Origin: Bromus sterilis
Lineage: Eukaryota > Streptophyta > Magnoliopsida > Poales > Poaceae
DNA length: 64,000 nt
Direction of reading: 5' to 3'
Assembly: GCA_950022295.1 (NCBI GenBank)
Contig: OX465599.1
Location: 287,019,501 to 287,083,500 of the forward strand
Shown here: piece by piece, positions 1 to 10,912 of the stretch
Layout: every line of letters begins with the position of its first letter
Position numbering within the stretch: position 1 is the stretch's first letter
The notes under the pieces: generated by a model
The model's input: only the letters and a program-made list of their open reading frames with translations
Databases searched by the model: none
Told to the model about the DNA's origin: nothing
Program-made: the position numbers and the translations under genes

Positions 1-8
1 AAGAATTA

Positions 9-1664
9 ATGTCCAAAATTGCCAAGAACTATGAAGATTGGTCCACTCCTGAACCACTTCTACCACCGAAAAAGAGGGGCATGCTTGTTCTGAGCCCCGA
101 AGATATGCAAGAAGCAAAGAAGTCTATAAAGGAGAAAGGTATTAAAGCCGAAGACGTGAAGAATTTACCGCCTATTGAGAAGTTGTGTGAGCCTACTACT
201 CGCCCTCCTTGGTAGAGGTACACTCTCTATTAGACTTTACTGAAAGTGACATCCCTAAAGGTAAGCCTCCCGACCAATGCTTAGATGAGCTTGATAATTT
301 TATTATTAAGCAAGACCATTTTAATAGGAGGATACAAAGTGAGTTGCATGATAACTCTCTTGCTATCAAAAGTTTGTGTGGTGTTCTAGAAAGAACAGTT
401 AATGATGTTAAATGTCTTGTTAAGCATTTTCATATTGTTCAAACTCAGCTTGAACAAATTTCTAATGTGCAAAAAGATTTGCTTGCTAATAATGCCAAAC
501 AGGACATACAAGCTTATGGCATCAAAACTAGGGGTGGAACACACACCCAGGACCCACTCTATCCTAAGGGGCATCCAAAGAGGATCGAGCAAGATTCTCA
601 AGTACAAGAAGAAGACGAGACCGTTAGCTCTCCGAAGAAAAAGAAGAAGAAGAAACAAGGAGGCGGACAATTCCGATGATCCTATTACAAGTGAAAAGCC
701 AGCTGTTGATCCTAACAGCATATCTACCTCCGATGCTGAAACAGAAGACGGTGTCGAGCCTGAAGAAAAGGACACGGAGAAGGATGATCCACCCGAAGTT
801 CGATAAGAAGAAACACCTGATAAACACAAGAAGTACTCTAGAGAAGACTTCATCGCAAGAAGACATGGGAAGGAAAGAGAACCATGGATACAAAAACCCA
901 TGCCCTTTCCAGGTAAGTCCCTCAAATCTAAAGAAGAAGAGCATTACAATAAGTTTTGTGAATGGATGAAACCTCTTTTTCTTCAAATCCCTTTGACTGA
1001 TGCTATTAAGTTACCTCCCTATTCGGAATATATGAAAGATATTGTCACAAATAAAAGAAAAGTTCCTAATGAGGCAATATCTACTATGCTTGCTAACTAC
1101 TCTTTCAGTGGCAAGATTCCTGAGAAGCTTGGTGATCCAGGTATACCCACCATTCCTTGCTCCATAAAGAATAATTACGTCAGAACTGTTTTATGTGATC
1201 TTTGTGCAGGAGTGAGTGTTATACCTTTCTCTCTTTACAAGAGGCTTTGTTTAGAGAAACTAATCCCTACAGATATCTCTCTTCAGATGGCTGACAAGTC
1301 AACAGCTGTCCCCATTGGTATTTGTGAGGATATTCCCGTTGAAGTTGCTAACTGTTTAATCCTTACAGAATTTGTTGTGCTTGACATGCCCGAGGATGGG
1401 AGCATGTCCATTATTCTTGGTAGACCTTTTCTTAACACCGCAGGTGCTATTATTGATTGCAATAAAGGAAAGGGCACTTTCAACATTGATGATAAAGAAC
1501 ACACGGTGTATTCTCCAAAGAAGATCGACAAAAGGCATGGCCTTAACTCTATAGAGAATGTTGAGACCGTGAAGATTGGAGAATGGGACTGTCCACTACA
1601 TGTGCACCACAAAAACAAAAACATTATGGTGGGGACAATGTCCATTAAAGTAAAGGTGCAATGA
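9..1664 (+). pseudogene. Gyp-A gag C-terminal part plus retropepsin-like domain, broken
   Basis: This is the C-terminal half of a Gag followed by an aspartic protease-like domain. The gag N-terminus is off the left edge. Reading passes from frame 3 (9-215) to frame 2 (209-679) and back to frame 3, with a shift near 200, another in the lysine-rich tract near 640-660, and a TAA at 804-806. Frame 3 is then open from 900 to 1664. The segment 209-520 is a predicted helical stretch that is absent from Gyp-C. The protease-like domain spans about 1150-1520 and ends with the typical LGRPFL motif near 1420. Its active-site loop reads D-L-C-A where Gyp-C has D-L-G-A, so the glycine next to the catalytic aspartate is lost (near 1197-1208). 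The product is almost certainly non-functional. Confidence 0.8.
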
Positions 1665-1975
1665 TCACTTCATAAGAGGTGAGACTTCTTGTTCTATATA
1701 TCGCTGGTTTGTTGGTAAGACTTGATCAACCTTACTAGTGAGCTTGTTTTATATAGGTAAAAAGTTAATCTTGATATGTTTTCATTTGCTTTAGCTTTTA
1801 TTCTCTTTGTTGTACCAAGTTTTTGTGTTTTTGAAGCTTCACAATACTAATCACCGCTTTAAGTTTTCAGAAAGTTTTGCAGCTTTTTAAACTCTGAGAA
1901 TTTTTCAACTGTGAAGTTTTCAGAAAAAATCCAGAAAAATAAAAATAAAAATTTCCATACCGGGAGTGACCCAGA
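1665..1975 (+). other. Gyp-A spacer downstream of gag-protease, left part
   Basis: Non-coding spacer between the protease stop codon and the second ORF. It aligns with 29542-29847 of Gyp-C and is interrupted at 1975 by Cop-1. I see no gene in it. Confidence 0.7.
1971..1975. repeat. Target-site duplication of Cop-1 (CCAGA), partner at 10427-10431
   Basis: The five bases CCAGA directly precede the 5' LTR and follow the 3' LTR. In Gyp-C (29848-29860) the same sequence occurs once, uninterrupted, which confirms the insertion site. Confidence 0.97.
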
Positions 1976-3683
1976 TGTTGGATATGTGCCCTAGAGACCA
2001 ATTAATAAATATATTTGTCGCATATCCTTTTTGTTCATAATACGTTTTATACTGTGCTATAACTGTATTACTTGGAAATACTAATACAGGTGTAGTATAA
2101 AACATGGTCCGTAGTTTAACTCGGGTAAACTATCTCATTGGGCAATTGATTGATCAAGCTTTCCTGATCATGGGGACACTTAAGTCCATTGACAATGAGG
2201 TCATATCGCTAAGGGGAATGATGTGATGGACGTACACCCACCTAAAGTATTGCAATGTGATCGAGTCACATAGTTCAGCGTTGCTATGACTTTGTAACGT
2301 ATGGCTTAGTCCTTAGACCGTAATGATCATACGTAATTATCATCTATGAGGAGACTTTGATTTGTATCCCACCGCCTGACTGAAATATGCTGGCTATAAA
2401 GGTGCACTTTGGGTATTCCTAAAAAGATGGTTGATGAGTATTTAATAGATCAGAGCGGGATTTGTCAGTCCTTGTGACAGGACAGGTACTCTGGGCCCAC
2501 TCGGTGATATTGCATCAACACCTTGCAAGGACGTGACTAGGTCACAAGAGATGCAATGATCATGGACGAGAGAAGTTGTTTGTTGTGAACGAGATGTGAA
2601 CACGGTATGTAGGATACCGACGATCAAACCTCGGACAAACAAAGTACCGCAGCACAAAGGGATTACGTCGTATCGTTAACGGTTTCCAAAAGCGATCGAA
2701 GTTCATTCGATGGAAGCGCAGGGGCTGTCAAGGATTGTAACCAGGTCCAACTGACTAGTCATTGGTCAATGAGAAGAGTCTCGACCATGTCTGCTGTTTC
2801 CCGGACCGTTAGGGTGTTACACTTAAGGGCAATCGATGCATAGGACAGTCACGGGATTAATCAGTGAAATAGGAGGAATCACCGGAATAGTTCCGGAGGA
2901 GGACGGAATAGTTTCCGGACATTTTGAATAGTTCAAAATAAAGTTTAATTGTTTTAATAATGTTTTATTATTTAATTATCTGAATTAAATATTTAAAACA
3001 TATTAAATAAATTAAAAAATGGGAAAAGGCTATATGGGCCCATGGGGCCCATTAAGTGAGGAGAGGGTCTCCCCCCTTGGGCTTGGCGCCAAGGGTGGGG
3101 CCCACCCCCCCCTTGGCCGGCGCACTCCCCCCCCTTGGGAGTTTAGTCCCACATGGGGGAGGGGAGGAGGATAGCACCCCCCTTGGCCTATATAAGGAGG
3201 GGTAGCCCCCCTTTTTTCCAGACACACCAATATCTCCTTCTTCCTCCTTCTCCTTCCCGGAAGTGGACTCCCCTTGTTTGGAGTCTGCACCAGGATTGGA
3301 GTTCTCCACCATAAGGCAGGCCTTCGTTCTGCTGAAGTCGGGATTCGTAGCCGTCTTTCTTCCGCTGCTTGCCTGGTTCGAGGCCCGGGAGGAACATCGA
3401 TTGTATCGTACGTGTATAATCTCTTCGAGGCACTACATCTGTGGTGCTACTTCGTCGCTGGAGGTTTACTGGGAGTCATCCTCGCCAGTGGTGGTCTTCT
3501 ACACGACAGGGAGGTCGTAGTTCCTAGTCTACGCCAACCACGTTCGCAAGAACGTTTCCCTCTTTCGGTCTTCAAAGGTATGAACACCGATTCCCTCCGT
3601 TACTTTACATCGCCATAGCATAGATCTTGGGTTCGGGTACCGTAGGTATGAAAAATTTGTGTTTTCTGACCCGTATCCCAACA
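1976..3683 (+). repeat. Cop-1 5' LTR
   Basis: It begins TGTTGGATATG and ends ATCCCAACA immediately before the primer-binding site. A C-rich stretch (about 3063-3185) lies just upstream of the TATA box, and a CT-rich leader follows. Open frames inside the LTR (for example 3274-3618) are repeated in the 3' LTR but do not resemble any protein. Confidence 0.97.
3188..3197 (+). promoter_or_regulatory. Cop-1 5' LTR TATA box
   Basis: CTATATAAGG sits about 490 bp before the LTR end, downstream of a C-rich block. The identical motif is at 9929-9938 in the 3' LTR. This is the likely core promoter for the genomic RNA. Confidence 0.75.
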
Positions 3684-3684
3684 G

Positions 3685-3696
3685 TGGTATCAGAGC
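3685..3696 (+). other. Cop-1 primer-binding site, initiator tRNA-Met
   Basis: TGGTATCAGAGC is complementary to the 3' end of plant initiator tRNA-Met and starts two bases after the 5' LTR, as is usual for copia elements. Confidence 0.93.
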
Positions 3697-3862
3697 TAGC
3701 TATGCGTAGATGTATTGTATGGGTAGAACACATCTAGGATGTGGGCATCGAATCTTCATTCGTTACCCTCCCACGTGTACTCATTCAGCTTTGCGGCAAT
3801 GTTTGATGAAGCGGCCCCCGACCGACCTTACGCGTTTACGCGAGACTGGTTCCACGCTTGAC

Positions 3863-3880
3863 ATATGGCTTGTACCATAT
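3863..3880 (+). promoter_or_regulatory. Leader hairpin with compensatory change versus Cop-2
   Basis: ATATGG (3863-3868) pairs with CCATAT (3875-3880) around the loop CTTGTA. In Cop-2 the arms read ATACGG and CCGTAT (16930-16947) with the same loop, so a T-A pair has become C-G with pairing preserved. A second stem, CCCC/GGGG at 3944-3955, keeps its arms while its four-base loop differs in Cop-2 (17009-17020). Confidence 0.65.
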
Positions 3881-4320
3881 AAAGTGGCTGGGGGGGTGTC
3901 TGTCTCTCTGCATTAGCGATGCGAAGATGTTTGCAACGGAGGGCCCCGACAGGGGTGTAATAGAGACGGATGGGAGACGGTGTTGTGGCATGTTTTTCGC
4001 AGGATAGAAACGGTTCTCTCTCTCGAAACCCCTAGCAGCCACGTAAAACTTGCACATGCTAAAGTAGAAAGGCGTTTAACTTTTGCTTTGCATGAAGGGG
4101 GATCATAGGTTGTATGATTTACAGTTTTACTTCCTGTTTTATGCTAGTATGCTAGATATATCGACGGTAGCACGAAACAAGACCATCTCTCACAATACCA
4201 AAACTGTGTTCTCCCTTTGTGGGCACCGCCTGGAAGGTTCTCCCATATGGCTTGATGCTCCGTACATACCGGAGTTGTCCTACATATTAAACGGAGTTCG
4301 CATGAGGTTGGGTTCGGCAA

Positions 4321-4343
4321 GCCTGGCATATGCAGATATGGCC
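4321..4343 (+). repeat. Leader motif GCCTGGCATATGCAG...GGCC, repeated
   Basis: The 23-bp motif is identical in Cop-2 at 17472-17494. A second, diverged copy follows here near 4377-4402, and a near-perfect second copy lies in Cop-2 at 17533-17555. It contains the palindrome CATATG and is flanked by short complementary arms (GCAAG/CTTGC). Confidence 0.6.
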
Positions 4344-4651
4344 TTGCTGAACAGCTAACATCAAGGTTCGATTGGCAGGCTTGACGTATGTAGATGCGGG
4401 CCTGGTACACAGGAGACCGAAAGGTCGAGCACGAGTCACATGCCTGATGTGATTGGCTTAGAGGCCTACCTGGTTCGCATAATGATGGCCGTGACGATCG
4501 GGGGAGGTATGGGGGCTAGGATTGTGTAATCACTTAATTAAATTGAGAGGTGTTTATCTAAGTGGGAGCTTTCTAGAATTTTGAGATCAAATTGAAACTC
4601 CACATTATGAACAAAAGTCTAAATATGTACCCTTGTGAATCAACCTTGTAG

Positions 4652-7600
4652 ATGGCAGCACCTCGCCCCTCGTTCAACTTAGGATCATTCCTAGAGAAAG
4701 ATAAGCTAAAAACAGAGGGGACAAACTTCACCAACTGGTTCCGCACCCTGAGGATTCTCCTCGTTCCCCTCAAGATGGCATACGTACTAGAGGACGCGTC
4801 AGGTGACGCACCAGCAGATGATGCCAGTCAGGACGAGAAGAATTTCTATCTCTCCAGGACTGATGATTACAACCTTGTCCAGAGTGGCATGCTCTACTCC
4901 ATGGAGGCTGAGCTGCAGAAACGCTTTGAGAGGATGGGTGCATATGAGATTATCACCGACCTCAAGGTGGTCTTCGCACCTCAAGCCAGGGCTGAACGGT
5001 ACGAGGCTTCTGAAGCCTTCTTCTCAGCAATGATGGACGAGCACGGCAGCGTGAGTGAGCACGTAGTCAAAATTTCTGGCTACGTTCAGCGCTTGAATGC
5101 TCTGGAATGCCAGATGCCAGATGAACTTGCTATTGAGAGGGTGTTGCAGTCGCTTCCCCCTAGCTACAAAGGCTTTGTGCTGAACTACAACATGCAGGGG
5201 ATGACCAAAACCCCTTCTGAGTTGTTCGCCATGCTGAAGAGCGCCGAGGTTGAGATCAAGAAGGAGCACGTCGTCTTCATGGTCAACAAGACCACTGACT
5301 TCAAGAAGTCAAGCAGGCGGGAGAAGGCCAAGAGAGGTGGCCCCAAGAGGGATGGCAAGTCAGTTGCCGCTCCTCCCAAGGCACCCAAGCCTAAACCCGG
5401 AGTGGGGTGCTTCTACTGCAAGGGTGAAGGTCACTGGAAACGCAACTGCCCCAAGTACCTAAATTACAAGAAGGCTGGCAAGGTCGCCAAGAGAGACGAA
5501 GGTATATTTGATATACATATTGTTGATCTTCTCTTGACAAGCGCCGGGAACACATCCTGGATATTTGATACAGGATCTGTCGCTCATATTTCTAATTCCA
5601 TTCAGGGACTAAGGAATAGGAGACGCTTGCTCAAAGATGAAGTGACGATGCGCGTGGGGAATGGTTGTCAGATTGAAGTCTTGGCGGTCGGCACGAAGCA
5701 TCTTAGTCTCCCTTCGGGATTGGTTTTAGTTCTGAATAATTGCTACTATGTACCCGCGTTGAGTGTGAACATTGTTAGTGGCTCTTGCTTGAAACGAGAC
5801 CGCTATTCTTTTAAGTCTGATGCAATTGGTTGTTCGATTTATAAGGATGAAATGTTTTATGTTCACGCACCGGAGTTGCATGGTTTATTCGTACTTGATC
5901 TCGATGGTGACGTGTGTCACATTAACAATATTGAGGCCAAAAGATTGAAGAATGATGAAAATCACATGAAGATGTGGCATTGCCGACTTGGTCATATTGG
6001 TATAAAGCGCATGGAGAAGCTCCATAAGGATGGACTTCTTGAGTCATTGGATTTTGGATCCCTTGATACATGTGAACAATGCCTCATGGGCAAAATGACA
6101 AGGACTCCATTCAATGGCATAATGGAGCGTGCGGATGTCTTATTGGGGATCATACACTCGGATGTACGTGGACCCATGAACGTCCCCACTCGCAATGGTC
6201 TTCGTTACTTTGTGACCTTTACTGATGACTTGAGTAGATATGGGTATATTTACTTGATGAAGCACAAGTCTGAAACCTTTGAAAAGTTCAAGGAATTTCA
6301 GAATGAGGTCGAAAATCAACTCGGAAAGAAAATCAAGCACCTTCGATCGGATCGTGGTGGCGAGTATTTGAGTCACGAGTTTGGCAATCATCTGAAGTCT
6401 TGTGGCATAGTACCACAGCTTACGCCGGCAGGCACACCTCAGAGAAACGGTGTGGCTGAGCGATGTAATCGAACCCTATTGGATAGCGTACGATCGATGA
6501 TGTCTCATACTGATTTGCCTGTGTCATTCTGGAGGTATGCATTAGAAACTGCCGTTCATATTCTTAATAGGGCACCATCAAAATCCGTAAAGACAACACC
6601 ATTTGAAGAATGGCATGGCACAAAACCTAAGTTGTCTCACCTGAAGATTTGGGGTTGTGAGGCTTATGTTAGGAAACTACAGCCTGACAAACTTGAGTCC
6701 AAGGCGGATAAGTGCATCTTTGTGGGCTATCCCAAGGAAACTTGTGGATAGACCTTCTACAACAAGTCTGACAGCAAAACGTTTGATGCCAAGACGGGAC
6801 ACTTTCTTGAGAAGGAGTTTCTCGCGAAAGAGTTGAGTGGGAGAAAAATAGACGTCGATGAAGTGACTGACCAATCATTCCAACTGGAAGAAACGGCTAC
6901 GGAAATTGTTCTGGAACCATCTTCCACAGTGGGAGCTGAAGAGAATGGCCAGAACGACATTCATAACGATCATGACATTGATGATGATCATGATGAGAAT
7001 GAAGAGGAACCTTTTATGCCCCGTAGGTCATCAAGAGTCCGTCAACCTACTGAGTTTTACGGACAGCTTGTGAATGCAATCTCGGCTGATGAGTCGGATG
7101 AACCTGCAAGTTACAAATAAGCAATGGAGGGACCCGAGTCCGAGAAATGGCTTGAATCCATGAAATCCGAAATAGACTCCATGTACACCAACAAAGTATG
7201 GACTTTGGTCGATATTCCCGAGGACCGCAAGGCCGTCGAGAATAAATGGATTTTCAAGAAAAAGACTGACGCAGACGGAAACGTATATGTCTACAAAGCT
7301 CGACTTGTCACGAAGGGGTTCCGACAAATTCAAGGAGTTGACTACGAGGAGACGTTCTCTCCTGTAGCGATGATAAAGTCTATTCGGATCTTACTAGCAA
7401 TAGCTGCATATCATGATTACGAGATATGGCAGATGGATGTGAAAACTGCATTCCTAAATGGCAACATTGAGGAAGAGTTGTATATGATGCAACCAGAGGG
7501 GTTTGTCGATCCAAGGAACGCTGGTAAGGTGTGCAAGCTTCAACGGTCCATCTATGGGTTGAAGCAAGCATCTCGGAGCTGGAATCTTCGATTTGATGAG

Positions 7601-8683
7601 GTCATTAAAGCTTTTGGATTTGTCCAAAACGTCGAAGAGTTCTGCGTCTATAAGAAACTAAGTGGGAGCTCTGTATCATTCCTTGTGTTATATGTAGATG
7701 ACATATTACTAATAGGGAACGATAAGAAATTCTTAGTGGAAGTGAAGGAATATCTGAATGGACAATTTTCCATGAAGGACCTAGGTGAAGCTGCGTACAT
7801 ATTGGGGATTAAGATCTATAGAGATAGACCTAATCGACGGTTGGCCTTGAGTCAGAGCACTTATATTGACAAGATATGGAAAAGGTTCAGTATGGGTAAC
7901 TCCAAGAGAGGCCTCTTGCCAGTTATAAAATGTGTCAAATTAAGCGTGACTCAATGCCCAACCACAGCAAAAGAGAAGGAGGAGATGTCCTCAAAGCCCT
8001 ATGCCTCAGCCATAGGTTCTCTCATGTATGCTATGTTATGTACCAGACCGGATTTAGCGCTGGCCATTAGTATGACTAATCGCTACCAGAGTAACCCGGG
8101 AATGGCTCACTGGACAGCAGTAAAGAACATCCTTAAGTACTTAAGAAGAACCAAGGATCTCTTTCTCGTTTATGGAGGAGTTGATGAGGAGCTCACCGTA
8201 AAAGGTTACGTTGACGCAAGCCTCGGCTCAGATCTAGATGACTCGAAATCCCAGACGGGATATGTTTTCATGTTGAACGGTGGCGCAATTAGCTGGAGGA
8301 GCGGCAAACAGTCAGTCGTCGCCCAATCTACAATGGAGTCGGAGTATATTGCCGCTTGCGAAGCGTCAAACGAGGCGCTGTGGCTGAAGAAGTTCGTGAT
8401 CGAGCTTGGCGTCTTTCCCAGTTGCACTGACCCCGTGGGAATCTTCTGTGACAACACGGGTGCCATTGCTAACGCGAAGGAGCCAAGAACTCACTCTACA
8501 GCCAAGCACATCCTCCGGAAGTTCCATGTGACGCGAGACTACGTCATGGATGGACACACTAGGATTCACAAGATACATACGGATCTGAACGCAGCAGACC
8601 CGATGACTAAACCTCTTCCACATGGCAAGTTTGAAGAACACCGAGAGACCACTGGTGTTAGATACTTACCTGATATAAGCTAG
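4652..8683 (+). pseudogene. Cop-1 Gag-Pol polyprotein, one frame with two stop codons
   Basis: This copia polyprotein has 1344 codons counting stops. Gag occupies about residues 1-250 and ends with a CCHC zinc knuckle (CFYCKGEGHWKRNC, about residue 253). Protease follows with D-T-G-S (Asp near 306). Integrase has the His-His-Cys-Cys zinc site (His near 443, Cys near 474 and 477) and catalytic Asp 504, Asp 567 and Glu 603. Reverse transcriptase carries YVDD near residue 1014. RNase H begins near 1188, with Asp in the GYVDAS motif. In-frame TAG at 6749-6751 lies after the integrase core, and TAA at 7118-7120 lies just before RT. There is no frameshift. The start ATG at 4652 opens a typical copia Gag. 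Catalytic residues are intact, so loss of function is recent. A short intron-like segment at 5502-5605 could yield a Gag-only mRNA. Confidence 0.95.
5502..5605 (+). other. Putative 104-bp alternative intron at the gag/protease border
   Basis: A donor GAAG|GTATAT at 5501/5502 and an acceptor with pyrimidine-rich tract, ATTCAG|GG at 5605/5606, bracket 104 bp. Removing it would join a short tail to Gag and reach a TAG at 5617-5619 after four codons, so the spliced RNA would encode Gag only and skip protease. Known precedent: barley BARE makes Gag from a spliced subgenomic RNA. Cop-2 keeps the same donor sequence at its gag end. Confidence 0.55.
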
Positions 8684-8699
8684 TGTAATTTGTACTCTA

Positions 8700-8714
8700 G
8701 TGCAAGTGGGAGAC
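8700..8714 (+). other. Cop-1 polypurine tract
   Basis: A purine-rich run (GTGCAAGTGGGAGAC) directly abuts the 3' LTR. It is the expected primer for plus-strand DNA synthesis. Confidence 0.88.
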
Positions 8715-10426
8715 TGTTGGATATGTGCCCTAGAGACAAATTAATAAAGATATTTGTCGCATATCCGTTTTGTTCATAATACGTTTTACACTGTGCTATA
8801 ACTGTATTACTTGGAAATACTAATACAGGTGTAGTATAAAACATGGTCCGTAGTTTAACTCGGGTAAACTATCTCATTGGGCAATTGATTGATCAAGCTT
8901 TCCTGATCATGGCGACACTTAAGTCCATTGACAATGAGGTCATATCGTTAAGGGGAATGATTTGATGGACGTACACCCACCTAAAGTATTGCAATGTGAT
9001 CGAGTCACATAGTTCAGCGTTGCTATGACTTTGTAACGTATGGCTTAGTCCTTAGACCGTAATGATCATACGTAATTATCATCTATGAGGAGACTTTGAT
9101 TTGTATCCCACCGCTTGACTGAAATATGCTGGCTATAACGGTGCACTTTGGGTATTCCGAAATAGATGGTTGATGAGTATGTTAATAGATCAGAGCGGGA
9201 TTTGTCAGTCCTTGTGACAGGACAGGTACTCTGGGCCCACTCGGTGATATTGCATCAACACCTTGCAAGGACGTGACTAGGTCACAAGAGATGCAATGAT
9301 CATGGACAAGAGAATTTGTTTGTTGTGAGAGAGATGTGAACACGGTATGTAGGATACCGACGATCAAACCTCGGACAAACAAAGTACCGCAACACAAAGG
9401 GATTACGTCATATCGTTAACGGTTTCCAAAAGCGATCGAAGTTCATTCGATGGAAGCGCAGGGGCTTTCAAGGATTGTAACCAGGTCCAACTGACTAGTT
9501 ATTGGTCAATGAGAAGAGTCTCGACCATGTCTGCTGTTTCCCGGACCGTTAGGGTGTTACACTTAAGGGCAATCGATGCATAGGACAGTCACGGGATCAA
9601 TCGGTGAAATAGGAGGAACCACCGGAATAGTTCCGGAGGAGGACGGAATAGTTTCCGGACATTTTGAATAGTTCAAAATAAAGTTTACTTGTTTTAATAA
9701 TGTTTTATTATTTAATTATCTGAATTAAATATTTAAAACATATTAAAAAAAATTAAAAAATGGGAAAAAAGGCTATATGGGCCCATGGGGCCCATTAAGG
9801 GAGGAGGGGGTCTCCCCCCTTGGGCTTGGTGCCAAGGGCGCCCCCCCCTTTGCCGGCGCACTCCCCCCCCCCCTTGGGAGTTTAGTCCCACATGGGGGAG
9901 GGGAGGAGGATAGCACCCCCCCCCTTGGCCTATATAAGGAGGGGTAGCCCCCCTTTTTTTCCAGACAAACCAATATCTCCTTCTTCCTCCTTCTCCTTCC
10001 CGGAAGTGGACTCCCCTTGTTTGGAGTCTGCACCAGGATTGGAGTTCTCCACCATAAGGCAGGCCGTCGTTCTGTTGGAGTCGGGATCCATAGCCGTCTT
10101 TCTTCCGCTACTCGCCTGGTTCGGGGCCCGGGAGGAACATCGATTGTACCGTACGTGTATAATCTCTTCGAGGCACTACATCTGTGGTGCTACTTCGTCG
10201 CTGGAGGTTTACCGGGAGTCATCCTCGCCGGCGGGGGTCTTCTACACGACAGGGAGGTCGTAGTTTCGAGTCTACGCCAACCACGTTCGCAAGAACGTTT
10301 CCCTCTTTCGGTCTTCAAAGGTATGAACACCGATTCCCTCCGTTACTTTACATCGCCATAGCATAGATCTTGGGTTCGGGTACCGTAGGTATGAAAAATT
10401 TGTGTTTTCTGCCCCGTATCCCAACA
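8715..10426 (+). repeat. Cop-1 3' LTR
   Basis: 1712 bp with the same ends as the 5' LTR. Differences are mostly single substitutions plus length changes in C-runs. The TATA box is at 9929-9938. Confidence 0.97.
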
Positions 10427-10912
10427 CCAGAGGCACCTGGGGCTGACCAAGGGGGGCCACCAGTGGCCCAGGCGGCCAGCTGGCGCGGCCTGCCCCCTGG
10501 CCGCGCCCATAGGGCGCCTGGGCCCCACAGGCCCCGTCTCCAGGTGAGTATTCTTCCTCTATCTCTCTCTTCCTTTCCGAAAACACGAGTTCTGGCCCTG
10601 GAACTTGCGTTCTTGCTGTTCGTGGAGGTGATTTTCGATCTCTCTCCACAACCCATCATTTGAGCTGAGATTTTGAGCAAATACTCCCTGGTATGTAACT
10701 CCTCCACTCCTCCAAATAGATTTTTGGTTGGTGGCTTCATTTGTGAGTATTTAGTAGTTTTTGGTGCTGTTTAGATGTGCTTGCTTGCATATGTAGAAGT
10801 TTATTTTCCAAGTTTTGATGCAAGTTTTTGCCTTAGGTAAGTGGGTTGAGTAGTTTGCCTTAACTCACTTTGTTTAAATCCTTGTTTTTGTAATTTGTAA
10901 AAAATTTCAGAA
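10427..10912 (+). other. Gyp-A spacer, right part, with GC hairpin and 220-bp intron-like segment
   Basis: This resumes the spacer after Cop-1 (TSD copy at 10427-10431). It contains the inverted repeat GGCGCGGCC/GGCCGCGCC (10482-10507), a CT-rich stretch, and a segment 10691-10910 that begins GTATGT and ends TTTCAG two bases before the ORF2 start. Gyp-C has the same borders at the same 220-bp length. This suggests a spliced leader for ORF2, which I infer from sequence only. Confidence 0.6.

Larger units (their letters stand above)
3697..4651 (+). other. Cop-1 untranslated leader with conserved RNA structure
   Basis: About 950 bp lies between the primer site and the gag start. It contains no gene. 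Long stretches are nearly identical to the leader of Cop-2 (16757-17815), although the coding regions and LTRs of the two elements differ much more. It holds two hairpins (3863-3880 and 3944-3955) and a repeated motif near 4321-4343. In retroelements the leader carries packaging and dimerisation signals, which I infer here. Confidence 0.8.
1976..10426 (+). mobile_element. Cop-1: complete Ty1/copia LTR retrotransposon inserted in Gyp-A
   Basis: The element is 8451 bp with LTRs of 1708 and 1712 bp, TG...CA ends, an initiator-Met tRNA primer site, a polypurine tract and a perfect 5-bp target duplication. The internal region encodes gag, protease, integrase, reverse transcriptase and RNase H in the copia order within one frame broken by two stop codons. 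By eye the LTRs differ at about 15 positions in the first 650 bp (about 2.3 %), which implies a recent insertion, near one million years under the commonly used grass LTR rate. Its LTR ends resemble the Angela/BARE type of Triticeae, but the exact family is not assigned. Confidence 0.97.

Noticed and set aside
3274..3618. 114-codon frame repeated in both Cop-1 LTRs (also 10017-10361)
   Set aside because: It is the same LTR sequence twice; it spans the transcribed leader and resembles no protein.
10272..10740. Minus-strand frames in the LTR/spacer junction
   Set aside because: They cross the Cop-1 insertion border, so they cannot be an ancestral gene.
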